From positions 1 through 12,965 of the forward strand of contig USAK01000043.1 in NCBI GenBank assembly GCA_900552565.1: a stretch of DNA of 12,965 bases. Reading direction: 5' to 3'. The DNA comes from an uncultured Selenomonas sp. (lineage in GTDB: Bacteria > Bacillota > Negativicutes > Selenomonadales > Selenomonadaceae). Positions 7,747 to 12,965 of the stretch are shown here, in pieces (position 1 is the first letter of the stretch; every line of letters starts with the position of its first letter). The position numbers were made by a program, and so were the translations under genes. The notes beneath the pieces are model-generated. The model searched no databases, was not told the DNA's origin, and worked only from the letters and a program-made list of their open reading frames with translations.

Positions 7747-8510
7747 GCCGTCAGCCCTCCATCCACGCCATAAACAGCGCCGGTCACGAAGGAAGCCCGC
7801 GCTGAGGCCAGAAAGACGATGAGCGAAGCCGCTTCATCCGGCGTGCCGATGCGTCCGAGCGGATACACCGAAGCCATCTCCCTGAGGCCTTCCTCACGCT
7901 TCCTGCCTTCGCCGAGCTGCTGTTCTGTCAGCGGCGTCAGGATATCGCCGGGAGCAATGGCATTGACGCGCACGCCAAGGGCCGCAGTCTCCAGGGCCAG
8001 CGCTCTCGTGAACAGCACGACCGCGCCCTTGCTCGCGCAGTAGGCTGCACAAAAATAATTGCCGTGCACGCCGGCGTCCGAAGCAACATTGATGACATTC
8101 CCCCGCGAGCGTTTGAGATGCGGCAAAGCCGCTTTTGTCAGATGGAATACCCCTTTGACATTGACCGCGAGGATATCGTCAAGTGTTTTTTCCTGCAGGT
8201 CTTCCAGTGCTCCCTCATGATATATCCCCGCTGAATTGACGAGCACGTCAAGCCTGCCAAAGCGCAGGGCGGTCTCCGCCACAGCCCGGCAGCAGTCCGC
8301 CTCGCTGCGCACGTCGCCCGCAAGGAAAAGAATCCGTTCCGGCTCTGCCGTCTGCTGCAGTTTTTTGACAGCCTCACGGCCGCGTGCTTCGGAACGTCCG
8401 AGCAGCACGACAGCAGCGCCCTCCTGCAAGAATTCTGCCGCTGCCTCAAGGCCGATGCCCGACGTACCGCCCGAGATCAGCACAACTTTTGATGCCAAAC
8501 CGAGGTCCAA
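7743..8510 (-). CDS. Short-chain dehydrogenase/reductase (classical SDR, FabG-like)
   Basis: NAD(P)-dependent oxidoreductase of the classical SDR family, 255 residues, the usual size. It has the cofactor loop SGGTSGIG (13-20), an acidic residue D66 in the GDV motif, NSAG (92-95), N117, and the catalytic set S144, Y157 and K161 (AYCASK), followed by APGDILTP (186-193) and the conserved end GVDGGLTA. R39 (LLGRS) after the second strand leans towards NADPH, but this is weak evidence. FabG-type 3-oxoacyl-ACP reductases, sugar-alcohol and hydroxysteroid dehydrogenases share this architecture, and the substrate cannot be told from sequence. The start is TTG at 8510-8508, with GGAGGG 6 nt upstream. 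It is first in a tight set with the glycosyltransferase and divIC, directly behind the hup terminator. A link to lipid modification is only inferred from the neighbour. Confidence 0.88.
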   Translation of the reverse strand: MDLGLASKVVLISGGTSGIGLEAAAEFLQEGAAVVLLGRSEARGREAVKKLQQTAEPERILFLAGDVRSEADCCRAVAETALRFGRLDVLVNSAGIYHEGALEDLQEKTLDDILAVNVKGVFHLTKAALPHLKRSRGNVINVASDAGVHGNYFCAAYCASKGAVVLFTRALALETAALGVRVNAIAPGDILTPLTEQQLGEGRKREEGLREMASVYPLGRIGTPDEAASLIVFLASARASFVTGAVYGVDGGLTA

Positions 8511-8524
8511 GCGTATCCCTCCAA

Positions 8525-8560
8525 TACAACAAGAAGCCGGGCTCCCAAGGGAACCCAGCT
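8525..8560 (-). terminator. Terminator or attenuating hairpin between hup and the SDR gene
   Basis: On the minus strand, bases 8560-8549 pair with 8546-8535 to give a GC-rich stem of 11-12 bp with two G-U pairs and a tiny loop (CTTG). The tail TCTTGTTGT is only moderately T-rich. The GGAGGG site of the SDR gene follows within a few bases, so no separate promoter fits between the hairpin and that gene. Partial read-through from hup is therefore likely. Confidence 0.72.
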
Positions 8561-8578
8561 CCTCATAAACAAGCCAGA

Positions 8579-8854
8579 TTATGCGTTAACAGCATCTTTC
8601 AGGGCCTTGCCAGCCTTGAATACCGGATTCTTCGAAGCCGGAATCTGGATCGTCTCGCTCGTGCGCGGGTTGCGGCCCGTGCGAGCAGCACGTTCCTTGA
8701 CTTCAAACGTACCGAAGCCAATCATCTGTACTTTATCGCCCTCAACCAGTGCCTGCTGAACGCTCTCGAAGAGTGCGTTTACAGCCTTCTCAGCATCTTT
8801 TTTCGTCAGACCTGCTTTTTCAGCAACGCTAGCTACCAATTCAGTTTTATTCAC
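8579..8854 (-). CDS. hup: HU-type DNA-binding protein
   Basis: Small nucleoid protein that binds and bends DNA as a dimer without strong sequence preference. The 91 residues match HU exactly in size. The HU/IHF signature [20 protein letters not shown] spans 46-65, and the DNA-intercalating arm has the conserved proline in IQIPASKNP (P72). The start is GTG at 8854-8852, with AAGGAGG 8 nt upstream. The gene has its own leader of about 150 nt after a terminator and is followed by another hairpin, as expected for an abundant, separately controlled protein. A hup gene next to mazG/yabN is common in clostridial and Negativicutes chromosomes. HU rather than IHF is chosen from the Firmicutes context. 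Confidence 0.96.
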   Translation of the reverse strand: MNKTELVASVAEKAGLTKKDAEKAVNALFESVQQALVEGDKVQMIGFGTFEVKERAARTGRNPRTSETIQIPASKNPVFKAGKALKDAVNA

Positions 8855-8891
8855 AATCGTAGCCTCCTTAAATAATTGTTTTGCTTATGTT

Positions 8892-8924
8892 GCAGGTATT
8901 CGCGGTGTATCGCGATTTTCCTGC
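8892..8924 (-). promoter_or_regulatory. Nested inverted repeats in the hup leader
   Basis: Two concentric inverted repeats lie in the hup upstream region: outer arms GCAGG/CCTGC (8892-8896 with 8920-8924) and inner arms TCGCG/CGCGA (8900-8904 with 8911-8915), with a 6-base centre. They could fold as an RNA hairpin with an internal loop or act as an operator. A weak promoter candidate overlaps them on the minus strand (TTGATA at 8935-8930, 18 nt, GATACA at 8911-8906). The repeat is seen directly; its role is guesswork. Confidence 0.35.
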
Positions 8925-8939
8925 CTGCTTATCAAAATT

Positions 8940-8972
8940 TAGCAGAAAACCCTTGAAAAATCAAGGGTTTTC
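8940..8972 (-). terminator. Terminator closing the mfd-yabN unit
   Basis: A perfect 12-bp inverted repeat, GAAAACCCTTGA (8972-8961 on the minus strand has its partner at 8956-8945), encloses a UUUU loop. The distal arm ends in TTTT, and a further T-rich stretch follows. It lies 31 nt after the methylase stop codon. Its A-rich and T-rich flanks would let it work in both directions. Confidence 0.78.
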
Positions 8973-9003
8973 GGAAAAATAACCGAAATGAACGCTGTTT
9001 TTC

Positions 9004-9723
9004 TCACTTAGCCGGCACAAAAAGACTCGTCAGATGGTCGACATCTTTCTGCCGGTCAAGCTCATAAAGCGGGATTTTGCGGATGGATTCATCGGGCAGG
9101 GCCAGATTGTGGATGTACGTGACTTCATACTCATCAGGATAAAGGTCCATGAGCATGAGCTTCGTGTCGGAAGCAATGATAGGGTCGTAGACCTGCGTGA
9201 CAACCAGCGACTGCGCCGAACGTTCTTTGAGTGTCCCAACATCTTCCGCGTCGATAATGGTCAGGCCCTCAATGGGGTCGATGCCGAGGCGCGTATACAT
9301 GACTTCGACAAAGCTCATGCCGGGCAGGATGTTGACTTCGACGAGGCTGTTTTCAGCAAGCTCGCGCAAAAGAACGACCGTGCGCTCTGCGACCAGGGGA
9401 CTTCCCGGCACCGCGTAGACAAGGTTCCCCTCGCTCTCAGCCCTTTGGAGCAGGTCCTTGGCAATATGCGTGTAAAGGGTCTCAAAATCCGGCGCTTCTT
9501 CATAAAAACCATCGTACGTCGTGAATTTCAGCCCGCGCTTCTCGATTTCTGCCACGGTCGGATGAATCCGCGTGCGCAGCACAAGGTGTTCTGCCTGCTG
9601 CATGAGCTGCCAGCTCTCGAGAGTAATAAGTCCGAAGCGGCCTGGGCCAAGGCCGACAACGGTGATATTTGCTTTTTTCATAGGTTTTCCGTTTCCTTTA
9701 TCATCATTTTCCAGTTTCATCAT
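9004..9723 (-). CDS. YabN-type SAM-dependent tetrapyrrole-methylase-fold protein lacking the MazG domain
   Basis: Matches the N-terminal half of B. subtilis YabN, a tetrapyrrole (corrin/porphyrin) methylase fold. Visible are the SAM-site glycine loop VVGLGPG (22-28), YAVPGSPLVAE, LPGMSF, LGIDPIEG and a C-terminal LDRQKDVDHLTSLFVPAK. In YabN the equivalent stretch runs on into a MazG nucleotide pyrophosphohydrolase domain of about 250 residues; here a TGA stop comes exactly at that junction (239 residues in all), and the following bases are a terminator. The methylase half of YabN has no established substrate, so no function is claimed. The first ATG (9723) overlaps the mfd stop as ATGA, but the first 14 residues are not family-like and the ATG at 9681 (MKKANITVVG) may be the true start. 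It is the last gene of the mfd unit. Confidence 0.86.
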   Translation of the reverse strand: MMKLENDDKGNGKPMKKANITVVGLGPGRFGLITLESWQLMQQAEHLVLRTRIHPTVAEIEKRGLKFTTYDGFYEEAPDFETLYTHIAKDLLQRAESEGNLVYAVPGSPLVAERTVVLLRELAENSLVEVNILPGMSFVEVMYTRLGIDPIEGLTIIDAEDVGTLKERSAQSLVVTQVYDPIIASDTKLMLMDLYPDEYEVTYIHNLALPDESIRKIPLYELDRQKDVDHLTSLFVPAK

Positions 9724-12700
9724 GCCTTCGCTTTTTTCAGTTTGTCGGCCTGCTCAGAGGCACGCGCTGTCAGGGCTTCCTCATCGCCGGCGGCCACCAT
9801 GAGCACGCGCGTGACAAAATTCGTGATGTTCTTCTTATAGCGTTCACTCAGGACAAAGCGCAGGCCGTTCTTGTCGGGCAGGCTGCGCAGCCGTTTGCCG
9901 AACAGCTTGGAAAGAGCCAGCATGCCCTTGGCGGGCAGACGCTTTCCCGGCAGGAAGTAAATATCGAGGGCCATCGGCAGTTCCTTAACGGTGCGGATGC
10001 CGAGGTCACGCGCGTAATTCTTGATGCGCGCCACTTCGAGAAGGTGCATGACCGGCTCTGTCGGGTCGCCGAAGCGGTCGATGAGTTCATCAAGCAGAGC
10101 GCGGATTTCCTCGTTTCTGCGGATGGCCGCAATGCGCTGATAAATCTCAATCTTATGCATGGCATCGGCGATGAAGTCCCCATCGATATAAGCTTCCGTC
10201 TGCAGGTCGATGACCGGCTCCGGCGGGGCTTCCTCGACTTTTTTGCCATGCTGCAGGCGTTCGACGGCTTCCTCGAGGAGCTTGCAGTACATCTCGAAGC
10301 CGACGCTGGCAATATGGCCGTGCTGCTGGGCACCGAGCAGATTGCCGGCGCCGCGGATTTCAAGGTCGCGCATGGCAATCTTGAAGCCCGCGCCGAGTTC
10401 CGCAAATTCTTTCATGGCCTGCAGGCGTTTTTCCGCCGTCTCTGTCAGGATTTTATCGGCCTGATAGACAAAGTACGCAAAGGCCATATGATGGGAGCGG
10501 CCGACGCGTCCGCGCATCTGGTAGAGCTGCGACAGGCCGAAATGGTCGGCATTGTAAACGATAATGGTATTTGCGTTGGCAACATCGAGGCCGTTCTCGA
10601 CAATGCTCGTTGCCAGGAGAATGTCGTAATCACCCTCGTAGAAATCCATCATGACATGCTCGAGCATCTCCTCCGGCATCTGGCCATGAGCCGTCTGGAT
10701 GCGCGCGTCCGGCACGAGCGATGCGATATGGTCGCGCATGCGGTCAATCGTATCCACGCGGTTGTAGATGAAATAAATCTGGCCGCCGCGTTTCATCTCG
10801 CGCTTGATGGCATTGACGATAATTGCATCGTTGTTCTCCACGACGTACGTCTGTACCGGGAAACGCTCCGCCGGCGGCGTCTCGATGATGCTCATATCGC
10901 GCGCACCGACCAGCGACATGTGCAGCGTGCGCGGGATTGGCGTCGCCGAGAGCGTCAAAACGTCGATGCCAGCGGCCAGCTTGCGGATTTTTTCTTTCTG
11001 CTTGACACCGAAGCGCTGTTCTTCATCGACAATCAAGAGACCGAGGTCCTTCCACTGCACTTTTTTCTGGTTGAGGATGGCATGCGTGCCGATGAGGATG
11101 TCGACCTGGCCAAGGCGGACTTTCTCGAGCGTCTCCTTCTGCTGCTTCGCCGTGCGGAAACGGCAGATAACGTCGATGACCGGCGCAAAGCCCGTAAAGC
11201 GCGTCGTAAAGGTCTGATAATGCTGCTGGGCAAGGACCGTCGTCGGCACGAGCACGGCCACCTGCTTGCCGTCCATCGCCGCCTTGTAGGCCGCCCGAAT
11301 GGCGACTTCCGTCTTGCCAAAGCCGACATCGCCGCAGAGCAGGCGGTCCATCGGCTTCTCTTTTTCCATGTCGGCCTTGATTTCGGCAATGGCCCGCAGC
11401 TGGTCTTCCGTCTCCTCGTAAGGAAAAGCGTCCTCGAACTCGCGCTGGCTGCTGTCATCCGGCGGAAAAGCATGGCCTTTGGCCTGCCGGCGCTTCGCGT
11501 AAATCTCAATGAGTTTCTGCGCGATGTCCTCGACGGATTTTTTCGCGCGGGCCTTGGCCTTGACCCATTCCGTGCCGCCCATGCGGTGCAGTCGCGGCAC
11601 TTCGCCCTCGGAGCCGATGTACTTCTGCAGGAGTCCGACCTGGTCCGTCGGCACAAAGAGCTTATCGTCGCCGGCATACTGAATGTGCAGATAGTCCTTG
11701 TGGATCCCACCGACATCGAGCGTCTCAACGCCAAGGTATTTGCCGATACCGTGACTCTCATGAACGACGTAGTCGCCCGGCTTGATATCACGGAAATGCG
11801 AGATTTTCTCGCCGTAGTCGCTGTGATGACGGACGGCTGTACGGCGCTTATGACGGCCGAAGATATCCTTCTCTGTCACGACGACCAGGCGTGCCGACGC
11901 CATCTCAAAACCAGTGAGCAGTGCTCCCTGGCGAATGTTTATCGCATCATCGCGCAGGGGCTCTGTTTCTTTTTCAATGAGCGACGGGATGCGCCGATGA
12001 GCAAAGAATTCGCGCAGGCTGTTCGTCTTTTCTTTGTCACTAAGGAGCACGAGTACCTGCTGTTTCTGCGAGAGCCAGCGGTTGGCCTCGTTCTCCAGAA
12101 GGTCCATCTGGCCGCGGAACGGCGTCATCGTCGTCGCCGTCACGCCGATGTTCTCGCGCGGCTCAGCGCCCTGCACCTGCTGCAGCAGAAGTGCCAGATA
12201 GATGATGCGGTTGCCATGAGCGGCGTTCAGGAGCTCCTCCCAGCTAAAAATCTTATCCTTGATATCGGGATTTTCCTTCACCATCGTGCGGATATTGTCG
12301 CGGATGCGCGTGGGCTCGTCAAAGAGCACCGTGCTCCTGCCCTCAAGGTAGGAAAGAAAAAGCTCCGGTCTGCCGCTGCTGTCCGTCTGGGCCAGCGGCA
12401 TGATGGTCGCCGCACTGATGTTTTTCGTAGAACGCTTTGTCTCGACATCGAATTCACGCAGAGAGTCGATTTCGTCATCAAAGTACTCGAGGCGCATCGG
12501 GGCAGCCGCGTTGATGGCAAAGATATCGACAATGCCGCCGCGCACGCTGAACTGACCGACGCGTTCAACTTCTTCCGTATTTTCGTAGCCGAGGTCGACA
12601 AGGCGGTGCAGCAGGTCTTCGCGCGGCAGCACATCGCCCATGCGCAGCGACAGCGATAAACGCGCAAATTCACTGCGGCTCATGCCCTTCTGCACGGCTG

Positions 12701-12965
12701 CCGCCGTCGTCGAGAGCACGATGACATGTTCCCCGCGCATGAGCCGGCCAAGCACCTCCATGCGCTTCGCCGCGCGTTCCTGACTTTTCGCTGCTGCCTT
12801 GACCTCAAATGTGTCGACCTCAGGAAGTTCCACCACAGGCACTTCCGGCAGCAGCAGGGAAAGGTCTTCCTTCCAATCTGAGAGTGTTTCCTGCGAGTGG
12901 CAGAGGATGGCCATCATCTGCGGCAGGGCCGCATAGCAGGCGGCCACGGCCGCGTGCTTCTGCGA
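9720..12965 (-). CDS. mfd: Transcription-repair coupling factor Mfd (5' end outside window)
   Basis: ATP-driven translocase that removes RNA polymerase stalled at lesions and recruits UvrA for nucleotide excision repair. The window holds the last 1081 residues of about 1110-1180; the frame is open to the right edge, so about 30 to 70 N-terminal residues are missing. Counting from the first visible codon: the UvrB-like N-terminal module (with FSVRGGIVDIF about 139-149), the CarD-like RNA-polymerase interaction domain (about 395-460, HESHGIGKYLG), helicase motif I GDVGFGKTE (545-553), motif II DEEQ (647-650), motif III SATP (673-676), motif VI QMRGRVGR (815-822) and the C-terminal TRCF domain (about 940-1050), which in the family masks UvrA binding. 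All motor motifs are intact. The gene ends with TGA overlapping the methylase start. A GTG at 12947 is internal and not the start. Confidence 0.97.
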   Translation of the reverse strand, partial: SQKHAAVAACYAALPQMMAILCHSQETLSDWKEDLSLLLPEVPVVELPEVDTFEVKAAAKSQERAAKRMEVLGRLMRGEHVIVLSTTAAAVQKGMSRSEFARLSLSLRMGDVLPREDLLHRLVDLGYENTEEVERVGQFSVRGGIVDIFAINAAAPMRLEYFDDEIDSLREFDVETKRSTKNISAATIMPLAQTDSSGRPELFLSYLEGRSTVLFDEPTRIRDNIRTMVKENPDIKDKIFSWEELLNAAHGNRIIYLALLLQQVQGAEPRENIGVTATTMTPFRGQMDLLENEANRWLSQKQQVLVLLSDKEKTNSLREFFAHRRIPSLIEKETEPLRDDAINIRQGALLTGFEMASARLVVVTEKDIFGRHKRRTAVRHHSDYGEKISHFRDIKPGDYVVHESHGIGKYLGVETLDVGGIHKDYLHIQYAGDDKLFVPTDQVGLLQKYIGSEGEVPRLHRMGGTEWVKAKARAKKSVEDIAQKLIEIYAKRRQAKGHAFPPDDSSQREFEDAFPYEETEDQLRAIAEIKADMEKEKPMDRLLCGDVGFGKTEVAIRAAYKAAMDGKQVAVLVPTTVLAQQHYQTFTTRFTGFAPVIDVICRFRTAKQQKETLEKVRLGQVDILIGTHAILNQKKVQWKDLGLLIVDEEQRFGVKQKEKIRKLAAGIDVLTLSATPIPRTLHMSLVGARDMSIIETPPAERFPVQTYVVENNDAIIVNAIKREMKRGGQIYFIYNRVDTIDRMRDHIASLVPDARIQTAHGQMPEEMLEHVMMDFYEGDYDILLATSIVENGLDVANANTIIVYNADHFGLSQLYQMRGRVGRSHHMAFAYFVYQADKILTETAEKRLQAMKEFAELGAGFKIAMRDLEIRGAGNLLGAQQHGHIASVGFEMYCKLLEEAVERLQHGKKVEEAPPEPVIDLQTEAYIDGDFIADAMHKIEIYQRIAAIRRNEEIRALLDELIDRFGDPTEPVMHLLEVARIKNYARDLGIRTVKELPMALDIYFLPGKRLPAKGMLALSKLFGKRLRSLPDKNGLRFVLSERYKKNITNFVTRVLMVAAGDEEALTARASEQADKLKKAKA

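Noticed and set aside
10044..12659. An 871-codon open frame on the plus strand opposite mfd
   Set aside because: It lies in codon register with mfd and stays open because TTA, CTA and TCA codons are rare in this GC-rich gene. It has no ribosome site or recognisable domain, while mfd is unmistakable.
1..12965. A hidden defence, phage, toxin or biosynthetic system
   Set aside because: All coding space is accounted for by conserved housekeeping genes on one strand; no repeats, integrase, transposase or atypical composition was seen.

Overview
The window is a stretch of bacterial housekeeping chromosome with all twelve recognisable genes on the minus strand, so it reads from the right edge to the left. 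The transcribed order is mfd (5' end cut off), a YabN-type methylase, hup, an SDR oxidoreductase, a UgtP/MGDG-synthase-like glycosyltransferase, divIC, a YabR-type S1 protein, tilS, hpt, ftsH, birA and coaX (3' end cut off). The backbone mfd-yabN-...-divIC-yabR-...-tilS-hpt-ftsH-...-coaX is the conserved Firmicutes block known from Bacillus subtilis. The GC-rich base composition, the strong AGGAGG ribosome binding sites, and the lack of the sporulation genes yabP, yabQ and spoIIE suggest a non-sporulating Negativicutes organism (Selenomonas/Mitsuokella-like). That placement is inference and the genus is uncertain.

Layout from right to left. (1) 12965-9004: mfd fragment and the methylase, joined by an ATGA stop/start overlap and closed by a perfect 12-bp terminator hairpin. 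(2) 9003-8525: hup with its own leader and terminator. (3) 8510-6311: SDR, glycosyltransferase and divIC, tightly overlapped, with a hairpin immediately before the first gene. (4) 6291-5711: a near-consensus promoter, the S1 gene and a terminator. (5) 5667-1615: tilS, hpt and ftsH, ended by a strong terminator. (6) 1602-1: birA and coaX with their own -10 box. There is no gene-free stretch over 300 bases. I saw no mobile element, CRISPR array, tRNA or rRNA.

The genes cover transcription-coupled repair (Mfd), chromosome architecture (HU), the division septum (DivIC), tRNA decoding (TilS), purine salvage (Hpt), membrane protein quality control (FtsH) and cofactor supply (BirA, CoaX). I found no previously undescribed system. 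The points worth a second look are the YabN homologue that stops exactly where its MazG domain should begin, the SDR-glycosyltransferase pair sitting where yabO/yabP/yabQ are normally found and coupled to divIC, the frequent TTG starts behind strong Shine-Dalgarno sites (which move the birA start), and the inverted repeats in the hup leader.
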